Assembly (NCBI GenBank): GCA_021828185.1
Contig: JAKASI010000002.1
Span: 276,161-340,160 of the forward strand
Direction of reading: 5' to 3'
From: an archaeon
Lineage (GTDB): Archaea; Thermoproteota; Nitrososphaeria; Nitrososphaerales; UBA183
Length of the DNA: 64,000 bases
Under the pieces are notes generated by a model. The model did no database searches and had not been told where the DNA came from. It worked only from the letters and a program-made list of their open reading frames with translations. The position numbers and the translations under genes were made by a program. The number at the start of each line of letters is the position of its first letter. The stretch's first letter is position 1. Shown here one piece after another: positions 26,206 through 34,592 of the stretch.

Positions 26206-27195
26206 CTAGGAGACCTGCTGGGTTATGACCGCCAGGTCCGAGACGTCGACCAGCAGCCTGCTTACCCTTTCGAGGGAGGCCAGTATCTCCGCGGTCGCCG
26301 CGCTGTCCCCTTCGGTCTTCTTGGCCACCGAGGCGAGGGTCTGGGAGACCTCCTGAGCCATGGAGGCCACCTGCTTGCTGATTGTCCTCGGCCTCCCTGC
26401 CCGCCGCGAGATGAACCCCTGGGTGGCGAGCTCGTTCATCTTCTTCAGCTTCGTGACGCAGGCCGCGTACTCCTGGGACGCCCTTTTCGCTCCGAGCCCG
26501 CCAAGGAGCTTGCGGGAGAGCTCGCCCACGGCGTCCCCGATGCTCTCCAGGAAGCTGGCAAGGACCCGGTAGTCCAAGAGGTCCACAGGAGAGAGCCCAT
26601 ATCGCTCCGCGACCTCCGGCCTCACCACCGCGGCCCTGGTCGCCCTGACGAGGAGGAAGTAGAGGCGGTCGACCTCGTCGTCGCGCTCCCCCACCAGTGT
26701 CAGGAGCTTGCCGTCCCCCCGCGTTAGCGCCTCGGCCACGTCCTTCAGCATGCCGTCAAGGAGCCCCGACATCCTCCTCACGAGGGTCTCAGGGATAATC
26801 GCCCTCTCTTCGAGCAGGAACTGCATGGAGATCTTCCTCGAATCTTCGTCGAGTATCTCCAGGCCCACGAGCCTCCCGAGGGCCGTCTTTATGCCTGCCC
26901 TGTCTTCGCGGGTTATCGTCTTCGCGCCGACTATCCTGATCTTGTCGAACCCGAGGAGGTAGGCCCCTGTCAGGTCGTTGGTCACTTCTCCGATGTCGTC
27001 CCCCGGATAGTCGACGACGATTTCCTTCTGTTCATCTTCGGCTCCCTCCCGGGGGCTCACGAGGAGTTTCCTCGGGGAGATCTCTTCGACTGAAAACTCG
27101 GCGCCCTTCTTGATTCCGTTCTTCCTGATCCACTCCTTCGGAAGGGAGACCAGGATGGTCCCCTTCCCCATTTCGATCGCTTTCCTGGAAGGCAC
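26206..27195 (-). CDS. AbrB-PhoU family phosphate-type regulator
   Basis: About 329 residues. An N-terminal SpoVT/AbrB-type domain (GKGTILVSLPKEWIRKNGIKKGAEFSVEEISPRKLLVSP, residues about 8-50) is followed by two PhoU-like helical repeats (IPETLVRRMSGLLDGMLKDVAEAL...YRVLASFLESIGDAVGELSRKLLG, then ATAEILASLERVSRLLVDVSDLAV). This is the archaeal PhoU form that may bind DNA and modulate phosphate uptake or metal homeostasis. No pst or pit genes are adjacent. The frame is open to 27339, but GTG 27195 gives the usual start just before the AbrB strand and avoids overlap with the upstream gene. Confidence 0.82.
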   Translation of the reverse strand: MPSRKAIEMGKGTILVSLPKEWIRKNGIKKGAEFSVEEISPRKLLVSPREGAEDEQKEIVVDYPGDDIGEVTNDLTGAYLLGFDKIRIVGAKTITREDRAGIKTALGRLVGLEILDEDSRKISMQFLLEERAIIPETLVRRMSGLLDGMLKDVAEALTRGDGKLLTLVGERDDEVDRLYFLLVRATRAAVVRPEVAERYGLSPVDLLDYRVLASFLESIGDAVGELSRKLLGGLGAKRASQEYAACVTKLKKMNELATQGFISRRAGRPRTISKQVASMAQEVSQTLASVAKKTEGDSAATAEILASLERVSRLLVDVSDLAVITQQVS

Positions 27196-27233
27196 GCCTC
27201 TCCGTCCCCGGAGGCGATTCTCTTTACTTCTAT

Positions 27234-27770
27234 TTACCCTTGCTCGGCCGCAAGGTCGAACGGACCCCTCCCCAGGTGCCCCAGGAGGTCCGACGCGCCG
27301 ATCTTGAAGACTGCGTTCGGGGTCCCTGCAGCCGCCCACACCTGGCTGAACCTCCTCAGTGAAGCGTCCGGGTAGACCAGGACCTCGGCCCCGTGCGGAA
27401 ACGGGGGGACTCCACCGATCGGGAAGCCGGTCCTCTCCTTCACCTCGTTGGGGGTCGCAACCCGCATCACCTCCCCTGTCTCCCTGGCAAGCTTGGCTGG
27501 GTCAACCTTCTTGTCTCCAGAGATTATCACGACCGCGGTTCCCGCGCCGACCAAGACCACGCTCTTCGCTATCTCTGCCACCGAGCACCCCAGGGCCCGG
27601 GCGGCCAGCGCAGAGCTCCTGGTGCTCTCGTCGAACTGGCGCAGCTCGACCTTCAGCCCCGACTTCGAAAGGTACTCGGCGACCCTCTCCCTGCTCCCCG
27701 TTGCCGACCTACTGCACCCGGGGTGGTCTGTTGACCTGTCTGTTGACCGCCTCGGCCAGGTAGTGCCCAC
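27234..27770 (-). CDS. YbaK/ProX-type aminoacyl-tRNA deacylase domain protein
   Basis: The YbaK/EbsC fold hydrolyses mischarged aminoacyl-tRNA. The core is intact: AEYLSKSGLKVELRQFDESTRSSALAARALGCSVAEIAKSVVLV, then GDKKVDPAKLARETGEVMRVATPNEVKERTGFPIGGVPPF with the catalytic lysine and the GxxPP loop. No ATG/GTG/TTG lies between the core and the end of the upstream DUF59 gene. The first upstream start is a GTG at 27770, inside the DUF59 gene, giving about 25 unusual residues. Either the genes truly overlap by 62 bp or a base has been lost or gained near 27720. Confidence 0.78.
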   Translation of the reverse strand: MGTTWPRRSTDRSTDHPGCSRSATGSRERVAEYLSKSGLKVELRQFDESTRSSALAARALGCSVAEIAKSVVLVGAGTAVVIISGDKKVDPAKLARETGEVMRVATPNEVKERTGFPIGGVPPFPHGAEVLVYPDASLRRFSQVWAAAGTPNAVFKIGASDLLGHLGRGPFDLAAEQG

Positions 27771-28014
27771 GGAGGGTGACCCTAGCATCGGCGACTCCAG
27801 GGACCGAGAGCAGCCCTGCCTTGATGTCACTCGCAATCTTCAGGGCGAACATCGGCGGACAGAACGGGGCGGTCAGGTGGAACTCCAGGTCCACGGACCC
27901 TCCGCTGACAGTCAGCTTGTCGATGAGCTTGAGGTCGGTGATGGGCCGTCCCAGCTCGGGGTCCATGATCTTCGCCATGGCGGAGTCGATGGCAGACTCG
28001 TCGACCTGGGACAA
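27709..28014 (-). CDS. DUF59/MIP18 family FeS-assembly protein
   Basis: A 101-residue DUF59 (SufT/MIP18-like) protein: AMAKIMDPELGRPITDLKLIDKL is the family motif (DPEhG..I.DLgLI), and LTAPFCPPMFALKIASDIKAGL carries the conserved cysteine. These proteins help assemble or hand over Fe-S clusters. TTG start at 28014. Upstream member of an overlapping pair with the YbaK-type gene. Confidence 0.85.
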   Translation of the reverse strand: MSQVDESAIDSAMAKIMDPELGRPITDLKLIDKLTVSGGSVDLEFHLTAPFCPPMFALKIASDIKAGLLSVPGVADARVTLRGHYLAEAVNRQVNRPPRVQ

Positions 28015-28078
28015 GGCTGGACTGCGATTTTGCTCAATTGCTTATTTATCCGTTTGGTCGGCGCAGGACGTTGAAGCA

Positions 28079-28699
28079 TTGTCGCTGATTTCGTCATTCT
28101 TCGCGTTCGACATCGCTCTGTTCTTCGAGGCTTTCGTCCTCCTCTTCGCTGTGGTCGACGCGGTCGGCACCGTCCCCATCTTCATCGGGCTGACAGAGGG
28201 GGTCACGGAGGACCGGAGGCACATCGTCAGACAGGCCGTGATAATCTCAACTGTGATACTCGTGCTGTTCGCCCTCTTCGGGTGGCTCATCTTCGAAATC
28301 TTCGGGATAACCATCAACGACTTCCGCGTCGCCGGGGGGATAATCCTCTTCATCGTCGCGGTCGACCACCTCCAGGGGGATGAGGAGCGGTCCAGGGGGC
28401 TGGAGCCTTCGGACATCGCGGCGTTCCCTCTGGCGACCCCCCTGCTCGCAGGCCCGGGAGCCATCTCTACGGTGATCATCATCTCCGCTTCACCCTACAG
28501 TCCTTTCCTGGCCCTGGTCGTCATCGCCTGCAACGCCGTCCTCTCCTACGTGGTCCTCTCGAGCTCCGAATGGGTCAGGAGAGCCATGGGGAAGAACGGG
28601 ACGATAGCCCTCTCAAGGATAACGGCGCTGCTCATTGCCGCGCTCGCCGTGTCTTTCATAGCCACAGGGATAACTGGGCTGTTCCCCGGGATCCGGTGA
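28079..28699 (+). CDS. MarC-family integral membrane protein
   Basis: About 206 residues with six hydrophobic helices in the MarC arrangement: FFEAFVLLFAVVDAVGTVPIFIGLT at the N-terminus, IFGITINDFRVAGGIILFIVAVDHLQG in the middle and FPLATPLLAGPGAISTVIIIS in the second half. Function of MarC proteins is unresolved (once thought to be drug efflux). The TTG at 28079 gives the usual N-terminus and fits a box A (CTTATTTAT, about 28041-28049). It is followed five bases later by the acylphosphatase gene. Confidence 0.85.
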   Translation: MSLISSFFAFDIALFFEAFVLLFAVVDAVGTVPIFIGLTEGVTEDRRHIVRQAVIISTVILVLFALFGWLIFEIFGITINDFRVAGGIILFIVAVDHLQGDEERSRGLEPSDIAAFPLATPLLAGPGAISTVIIISASPYSPFLALVVIACNAVLSYVVLSSSEWVRRAMGKNGTIALSRITALLIAALAVSFIATGITGLFPGIR

Positions 28700-28704
28700 G
28701 GGCG

Positions 28705-28977
28705 ATGGCGACCGCGGTCCGGGTCAGGATAAGGGGGCTTGTGCATGGGGTGTCGTTCCGCTCGAGCATGGCGCAGATGGCAGCCAACCTGGGAGTAAGG
28801 GGGTGGGTGAGGAACCTTCCGGACGGCTCGGTGGAGGCTTTCCTCGAAGGGGACGAGGGGAACGTCAGGAAGATTCTGGACTGGGCCAGGTCTGGTCCTC
28901 CGAGGGCGCGGGTCGACAAGCTCGACGTGGTGTCTGCGGCCCCCAGGAACCACCGCGACTTCCGCATTCACGGCTAG
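28705..28977 (+). CDS. acyP: Acylphosphatase
   Basis: A 90-residue acylphosphatase that hydrolyses carboxyl-phosphate anhydrides. The phosphate-binding RIRGLVHGVSFR (catalytic Arg in GVSFR) and the catalytic Asn in VRGWVRNLPDGSVEAFLEG are both present. ATG 28705 lies five bases after the MarC stop, so it is likely translated from the same mRNA. Confidence 0.92.
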   Translation: MATAVRVRIRGLVHGVSFRSSMAQMAANLGVRGWVRNLPDGSVEAFLEGDEGNVRKILDWARSGPPRARVDKLDVVSAAPRNHRDFRIHG

Positions 28978-28984
28978 GGTATTC

Positions 28985-30190
28985 TCAGCTCTTCTGGTAC
29001 GACGCCCACTTTTCGTCGAGGTTCCGGTCCGCCAGTGTGGAGATCACGTAGTCCCCGAACTGGCTGGCCGTTGCCCCGCCAGGGCGACCCGTGATCTTCG
29101 CCTTATCCTCGTAGATGCTGCAGACGTCCAGGGCTTTCGCCAGCTTCCTGCTCTTCTCTATCATCCCGACGTGCTCGAGCATCATGACCGCGGCCCTCAT
29201 GAGGCTGAGCGGGTCGGCGTACTGCCCCCTCCCTTCGGAGATCATCCTTGGCGCAGAGCCGTGAATGGCCTCGAACATCCCGAACCTCGCCCCGATGTTG
29301 GCGCTCCCCGCGGTCCCCACCCCTCCCTGGATCTCGGCGGCTTCGTCCGTCACGATGTCGCCATAGAGGTTGGGGAGGACGATCACTTCGAACTCCCTCC
29401 TTCTCATCTCGTCGATCAGCTTGGCGGTGAACACGTCGATGTACCACCCGTCCCACTTTATCTCTGGGAACTCTTTGGCGACCCTCTTGGCCGTCTCAAG
29501 GAAGAGCCCGTCGGTCGTCTTTATGACGTTGGCCTTGGTGACCACCGTGACCTTCTTCCTCCCAGTCTTCCGGGCGTGCTCGAAGGCGAGGCGGATTATC
29601 CGTTCGGAACCGGGCCTGGTGATGACCTTGAAGTCCATGGCCATGTCCGGGGTCACCATCAGCCCTTTGCTCCCGAGGACGTACTCCCCCTCGGTGTTCT
29701 CCCTGAAGAAGACCCAGTCGATCCCCTGCGAAGGGACCCTCACCGGGCGCACGTTCGCAAAGAGGTCGAAGGCCCTCCTGATCGCGATGTTGGCGCTCTC
29801 GATGTTCGGCATCCCGCTCCCTTCCTCCGGGGTCGTCGTCGGCCCCTTCAGGAGGACGTGGCACTTCTTGATCTCGCCATGGACGTCGTCAGGGAGAGGC
29901 TGCATCAGCTTGATTCTGCGCTCGATCGTGAGCCCTTCGATCTCCCTTATCTCGACCTTCCCTGCCTTTGTCTCATCCTTCAGGAGCTCCTTCAGCACCC
30001 TGGTGGTCTCCTTCGCGATGATCGGGCCGATGCCGTCACCGCCGATGACCCCGACCACGAGCTTCGGGAGCTTCGTGTAGTCTACCCATTCGATCGGCTT
30101 GCCGATCCTTTCGGCGCGCTCGGCCTGCTCCTGTATCAGCTTGCGGATATGCTCCAGGACTGTGTCGTAAGCAACGGCCTGCCTTGACAT
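28985..30190 (-). CDS. icd: Isocitrate dehydrogenase (isocitrate/isopropylmalate family)
   Basis: A 401-residue beta-decarboxylating dehydrogenase, probably isocitrate to 2-oxoglutarate in the TCA cycle. VVGVIGGDGIGPIIAKE opens the fold; the substrate segment ESANIAIRRAFDLFANVRPVRV resembles the IDH SxNxxLR type; ENTEGEYV and NLYGDIVTDEAAEIQGGVGTAGSANIG are the family signatures. Length and the N-terminal extension favour IDH over isopropylmalate dehydrogenase; cofactor preference was not determined. Box A CATTTTAATG (about 30214-30223) fits a leaderless ATG at 30190. Confidence 0.85.
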   Translation of the reverse strand: MSRQAVAYDTVLEHIRKLIQEQAERAERIGKPIEWVDYTKLPKLVVGVIGGDGIGPIIAKETTRVLKELLKDETKAGKVEIREIEGLTIERRIKLMQPLPDDVHGEIKKCHVLLKGPTTTPEEGSGMPNIESANIAIRRAFDLFANVRPVRVPSQGIDWVFFRENTEGEYVLGSKGLMVTPDMAMDFKVITRPGSERIIRLAFEHARKTGRKKVTVVTKANVIKTTDGLFLETAKRVAKEFPEIKWDGWYIDVFTAKLIDEMRRREFEVIVLPNLYGDIVTDEAAEIQGGVGTAGSANIGARFGMFEAIHGSAPRMISEGRGQYADPLSLMRAAVMMLEHVGMIEKSRKLAKALDVCSIYEDKAKITGRPGGATASQFGDYVISTLADRNLDEKWASYQKS

Positions 30191-30230
30191 CGGGGGCAGA
30201 ACCCCGCCTCACCTCATTAAAATGTGCTGC

Positions 30231-30975
30231 CTAATCGGTTCGAGGACCAAGCGACGCCGCTCCGTCTCTCCTCCTGGATACCCCCCGCAGGACCGGGACC
30301 GCGATCGCGATCCCCAGGATGGTGAACAGGAGTCTCTCGACCGGGTATGCGTAGAAGACGGCGACCCAGTTGGTCTGCAGCGTCTTCGGGCTGAAGAGCT
30401 GGTTGACTCTTACCGTTGTGTTCTCATAGAGTATGCTTCCTGCCATGTGCCCAGTCATGGTAGAGGCGAAGACGGTCGCCCCCACGAACGCGGGGTTCAG
30501 CCGACTCAGCCTCCCCCTTGCGTCGAACGCCAGGGCCACACAGAGGGAAACAATTGACAGTGCGTGCATTCAGAAGAAGGGGATCGGGGTCCCCTGGACC
30601 GATATCACGTCAGCCGACAGCGGGTCGAGCGAGTACCAGGCGACCGGTACCAGCGGAAGCGCGACTGCAATCTTCCTTCTTCCAGTGAACACCAGCCCCG
30701 CCAGCACCGCTGAAGCGAGGTCCGGAACGAAGTCCAGGTAGTCGAACACCGCTGGTTTGTTGAAGGAAGTCCACGAAGTTCCCGATTATCATGGAGAATC
30801 CGCCGGTCCACGGACCGAAGAGCATCCCCGCCAGCGGGCTGACGACATCCCTGAACGTCAGGAAGTTGCTGACCCCAACGTAGGCTGAGACCGGGAAGAG
30901 GCCGAGGATGGCGTAGATCACCGCAAAGACCGCGGCGCTCGCAACGAAGTAGGAGCGCCCCTTCGCATGGAGCAA
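30231..30975 (-). pseudogene. Decayed membrane-protein gene: one frameshift and one in-frame TGA
   Basis: Read from a TTG near 30975 (box A GTGTTAAGACC at about 31000), the frame gives a good polytopic membrane protein through FGPWTGGFSMIIGNFVDFL, then shifts at about 30762-30766 and continues in another frame as NKPAVFDYLDFVPDLASAVLAG...GTPIPFF. A TGA stop follows at 30570-30572, and the same frame resumes at once with MHALSIVSLCVALAFDARG to 30231. TGG is the likely ancestral codon. The restored protein of about 245 residues has six or so helices and resembles S components or related permeases. Two lesions suggest a pseudogene; assembly errors are the alternative. Confidence 0.7.
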
Positions 30976-31080
30976 CCAGGGCGCCGTGGGGCAAGCGGTC
31001 TTAACACTTTCAGCGACGCCCCTCCCCAAGTCTTCCCAGCTCGCTAACGTTTTTAGCAGAACACCCCCGGCAGTGCATCG

Positions 31081-31608
31081 ATGGCCACGTCCGAGAGCGA
31101 CGTCAAGAAGGCTGCCGAGACCAAGCTCTGGCTCGAAGGGAGGATCGCCCAGCTTCAGGAGGAGATGGAGCGGCTGCGCGAGACCCTCGGCTATGTGGAC
31201 GCATCCCTCAGGGCCTCGACGTTCAAGCCTGCCATCGAGATGATGGCCGAATCGAGAGAGGCGGCAGAAGTAAGGGAGCTCAAGAGGGACAAGGGGGGCC
31301 AGGTGATAGGAAGGGCCTCGGTCACAGCCGACGCCGTCGAGATCGAGCCCGCAGGGGTCACCCTGAAGTCAGCCACGCCTCCGTTCAGGTCCTTCCTGAT
31401 GGGGAAGATCCTGCAGGGGATGAAGACCAAGGACGAAGACCTCGTGAAGGCGGGCAAGCTCCCCAAGGGGTCCGAGCTCCGCTTCGACCTGGAGGAGAGC
31501 AACGGCTCCATCGAGAAGCTGGTGATAGAGAACTACAGGGAGAAGGCCAGGCTCAACGAGATACTCAACACAGTCGCATGGACCTTCTCGAGGATGCTGG
31601 AGAAGTAG
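31081..31608 (+). CDS. Coiled-coil domain protein, unknown
   Basis: A 175-residue soluble protein. Residues about 8-45 form a coiled coil (KKAAETKLWLEGRIAQLQEEMERLRETLGYVDASL), followed by a compact alpha/beta region (VTADAVEIEPAGVTLKSATPPFRSFLMGKILQGMKTKDEDLVKAGKLPKGSELRFDLEESNGSIEKLVIENY). I do not recognise a named family. A strong box A (CGTTTTTAGC, about 31049-31058) predicts a leaderless ATG at 31081. It converges with the PfkB kinase gene, stop to stop, with no gap. Confidence 0.75.
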   Translation: MATSESDVKKAAETKLWLEGRIAQLQEEMERLRETLGYVDASLRASTFKPAIEMMAESREAAEVRELKRDKGGQVIGRASVTADAVEIEPAGVTLKSATPPFRSFLMGKILQGMKTKDEDLVKAGKLPKGSELRFDLEESNGSIEKLVIENYREKARLNEILNTVAWTFSRMLEK

Positions 31609-32568
31609 TCAGAGCTCTCCCTTCACCTGCGCCAGGGTGGGGGGCTCCGCGACCCTGTTCTTCAGATAGAGCCGCGCCGCCGCGTTGGCGAACTTCAGCC
31701 TGTCTGGTTCGCCCATCTTCCGGAGCCTCCCGTATATTGCCGCAGCGTCCCAAACGTCTCCCGCCCCGGTAAGGCGCAGCGGCCTGACGGCGCTTACCCT
31801 CGCCATCGACACCCTCGTCCCCTCGCTCGAATAAGACGCCTTGTCTGCGTGCAGGTCGAAGACGACACCGAGCCTCTTCGCCAGGGCCCTGCACATTTCT
31901 CCGAGGTCGCCCCCCGCGATTTCCAGCGCGCTCGCCGCAGCGGCCGCCTCCTGCTCGTTCATGCTGACCCAGTCGACCGGGCGCTTGGCCAGAAGGACCT
32001 CCAGCAGGTCGTCGAAGTCCTTCCCCCGGTCTCTGAAGTCTGCAGGATCGAAGAAGATGGGCTTGCTGGGGCCGAGGCGCTTCCTGAGGGCGAGGAGGAG
32101 TTCAGTCCCGCGCCGGTTGATCGCCCAGTTGACAGAGCAGACCACCCTCGAGTCCTCCAGGGCCCGCCAGTCGCTTCTGTCCAGCAGTCCGGGCCCGAAG
32201 TCCGAAGCCCCCTTCCCGTCTCCCAGCATGACGTTTACGTCTCCTTCGAGGGCGACGGTCAGGGCCGTCGGGCGCGGCTTGACCCTGAGCTCTGCATCAA
32301 GGCCTTCGAACGCCTCCCGAAGAATGACTTCGTGGGCCGGGTCGCTGTGGGTGATGAGAAGGGTCCTGAGGCCGAGCCGGGCGAGGGCGCAGGCCAGGTT
32401 GACCGCGTTCCCTCCCCGCACGTCCTCCTGGCGCGCCCCGTGAATCCCTCCGCCCCCTTCGGCAGCCTTCGCCGTCAGCGAGTCCGCGAACCCCCCGATG
32501 GCTCCGGCATAGAGGAGCCTGTCGATGTAGAAGTCATGCATAACCGCGACGTCGAACTTCCGGGGCAT
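31609..32568 (-). CDS. PfkB-family carbohydrate/nucleoside kinase
   Basis: A 319-residue ribokinase-fold enzyme. The N-terminal sugar-binding region holds GGIHGARQEDVRGGNAVNLACALARLGL, and the C-terminal signature PLRLTGAGDVWDAAAIYG contains the GAGD anion hole and catalytic Asp. Substrate (a sugar, sugar phosphate or nucleoside) cannot be told. It begins two bases after the stop of the ACT-domain gene, so they form an operon. Confidence 0.87.
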   Translation of the reverse strand: MPRKFDVAVMHDFYIDRLLYAGAIGGFADSLTAKAAEGGGGIHGARQEDVRGGNAVNLACALARLGLRTLLITHSDPAHEVILREAFEGLDAELRVKPRPTALTVALEGDVNVMLGDGKGASDFGPGLLDRSDWRALEDSRVVCSVNWAINRRGTELLLALRKRLGPSKPIFFDPADFRDRGKDFDDLLEVLLAKRPVDWVSMNEQEAAAAASALEIAGGDLGEMCRALAKRLGVVFDLHADKASYSSEGTRVSMARVSAVRPLRLTGAGDVWDAAAIYGRLRKMGEPDRLKFANAAARLYLKNRVAEPPTLAQVKGEL

Positions 32569-32569
32569 G

Positions 32570-33076
32570 TCACTTCAGGATCTTGATGCTCCGGACGACC
32601 TTCAGCCTGTTCAGCTCCTCCATCGCCTGCCCAGTGAGCTGCCCTTCCAACACTAGGGTCATCCTGGCATCGGGGACCATCTCCGGGTCTTCGGCCACCG
32701 CCTGCCTGACCACCATCCCATGGCGGGAGAGTATCTCGGCCACCCCTGCCATCACCCCGGGAGACTTCGGGTCTGCCTCTATGATTATTGCCGTGTACCC
32801 CAGCTGGGACACGACGTCCACCAGGCTCGTGCCGAGGGGTCTGGTCTTCGAGAAGAGGGAGTAGAGGTACCTGTTCCTCCGGATCTGCTGCGCAGTCTGC
32901 TTGACGACCCGCCTGTCCACATCGAGGGCCTTGGCGACAGCGGTGTAGTCGACTTCGACGTCGTCTACGTAGATCTTTTCGTCCTCGGACACGCGCATGC
33001 CGCACGCGATCATCTTCCGGACGATCTCGGGCCGGACGACCTGCCTGTCGAACTGCTTCCGGACGTTGGGCCACAT
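32570..33076 (-). CDS. HTH plus ACT domain regulator
   Basis: A 168-residue protein: an N-terminal helical DNA-binding-like region (VDYTAVAKALDVDRRVVKQTAQQIRRN, residues about 43-70) and a C-terminal ACT domain (YTAIIIEADPKSPGVMAGVAEILSRHGMVVRQAVAEDPEM...MTLVLEGQL), a small-molecule sensor often binding amino acids. It may regulate its own operon with the PfkB kinase. CATAAATG (about 33100-33107) is a box A placed about 27 bp before the ATG. Confidence 0.8.
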   Translation of the reverse strand: MWPNVRKQFDRQVVRPEIVRKMIACGMRVSEDEKIYVDDVEVDYTAVAKALDVDRRVVKQTAQQIRRNRYLYSLFSKTRPLGTSLVDVVSQLGYTAIIIEADPKSPGVMAGVAEILSRHGMVVRQAVAEDPEMVPDARMTLVLEGQLTGQAMEELNRLKVVRSIKILK

Positions 33077-33189
33077 GACAACTATGTCTAAAAGTGAGCA
33101 TTTATGGCGCTTTCGCCCGTTTCTGCTTCAGATTTCGTGTACAGAACGGGTCACGATTTGATTTAACCCCGAAAAGGTCGCCCCTTCCC

Positions 33190-34557
33190 ATGAGCGATAC
33201 CCAGCTCAAAGCGGTCCTTTCGCAGGACAGACTTCCGACGGACTACTACAACATCCAGCACGACCTCCCGGAACCTCTTCCGCCTCCTCTCGATCCGGGG
33301 ACGCTGAAACCAATGGCGCCCGAGCCTCTTCTGCGCCTTTTCGCGAAAGAGTGCGTCATGCAGGAGATCTCCACCCAGGAGTTCATCCCCATCCCCGACG
33401 AGGTCAGGGAGGCATACCTTCGCCTGGGGAGGCCGACCCCCCTCTACAGGGCGACGCGCCTGGAGGCGAAGCTGGGGACCCCTGCCAAGATCTACTTCAA
33501 GCGCGAAGACCTCAACCCTGTCGGGAGCCACAAGCCCAACACAGCCATCGCCCAGGCATACTACCACATGAAAGAAGGCACGGAGCGCCTCACCACCGAG
33601 ACCGGCGCAGGACAGTGGGGGAGCGCGCTGGCTCTGGCCACGGCTCTCTTCGACATCGACCTGACAGTGTACATGACTCGCAGCAGCTACGACCAGAAGC
33701 CGTACCGAAGGACCCTGATGGAGGTCTACGGGGCAGAGGTCAACCCGTCCCCCAGCCCGAAGACCAAGGCGGGACAGAAGTTCCTCGACCAGGACCCAGA
33801 CCACCCGGGGAGTCTTGGCATCGCGATTAGCGAAGCGATCGAGGACTGCATCACCCACGACAACACGAAGTACGCCCTGGGGAGCGTGCTGAACCACGTC
33901 CTCACCCACCAGTCAGTCATCGGCCAGGAGGCCAAGCTCCAGATGGAGGAGTTCGGGGACGACCCTGATTTCATCGTCGGGTGCATCGGCGGGGGGAGCA
34001 ACTACGCCGGGCTCTCCTATCCGTTCATGAGGGACAAGCTCCGGGGGAAGAGCAGCGCCCAGTTTGTGGCCGCGGAGCCCAAGGCGGTACCGTCCACGAC
34101 CAGGGGCGAGTACAGGTATGACTTCGCCGACGCGGGAGAGATGACCCCTCTGATCAAGATGCACACGGTCGGCCACACCTATCAGTGCCCTCCGATTCAC
34201 GCGGGCGGGCTCAGGTACCACGGCAAGGCCCCCTCGATGTGCATGCTCATCGACAGGGGGTTCATGCGCAGCGTCGCCTACACCCAGAACGAGATCATGG
34301 AAGCGGGGATCCTCCTGGCAAAGACCGAGGGGATCGTTCCTGCCCCCGAATCCAACCATGCAGTGAAGGCAGCGATAGACATCGCCATGGAGTGCAAACG
34401 GAAGAACGAGCGCAAGACCATCCTCTTCAACCTGAGCGGGCACGGCCTCCTCGACCTCAAGGCCTACGAGGACAAGCTGGCGAACAAGCTCGTAGACTAC
34501 GAGCCCGACTCGGGCGCCCTCGCCAGGGCCCTGGATTCGCTCCCGGTGGTCCCCTAG
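33190..34557 (+). CDS. trpB2: Tryptophan synthase beta chain, TrpB2 type
   Basis: About 455 residues of the long TrpB2 subfamily, which joins indole and serine with PLP without needing TrpA. The PLP lysine is in REDLNPVGSHKPNTAIAQAYY, the phosphate loop in CIGGGSNYAGLSYPF, and the C-terminal NLSGHGLLDLKAYE matches the TrpB end. No trpA or other trp genes are nearby, as is common for TrpB2. The frame extends to 33094, but box A TGATTTAACC (about 33158-33167) sets a leaderless ATG at 33190. Confidence 0.92.
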   Translation: MSDTQLKAVLSQDRLPTDYYNIQHDLPEPLPPPLDPGTLKPMAPEPLLRLFAKECVMQEISTQEFIPIPDEVREAYLRLGRPTPLYRATRLEAKLGTPAKIYFKREDLNPVGSHKPNTAIAQAYYHMKEGTERLTTETGAGQWGSALALATALFDIDLTVYMTRSSYDQKPYRRTLMEVYGAEVNPSPSPKTKAGQKFLDQDPDHPGSLGIAISEAIEDCITHDNTKYALGSVLNHVLTHQSVIGQEAKLQMEEFGDDPDFIVGCIGGGSNYAGLSYPFMRDKLRGKSSAQFVAAEPKAVPSTTRGEYRYDFADAGEMTPLIKMHTVGHTYQCPPIHAGGLRYHGKAPSMCMLIDRGFMRSVAYTQNEIMEAGILLAKTEGIVPAPESNHAVKAAIDIAMECKRKNERKTILFNLSGHGLLDLKAYEDKLANKLVDYEPDSGALARALDSLPVVP

Positions 34558-34592
34558 GCCCAGGCTGCGCCTGTCGTAGCCTCTCCTTCCTT

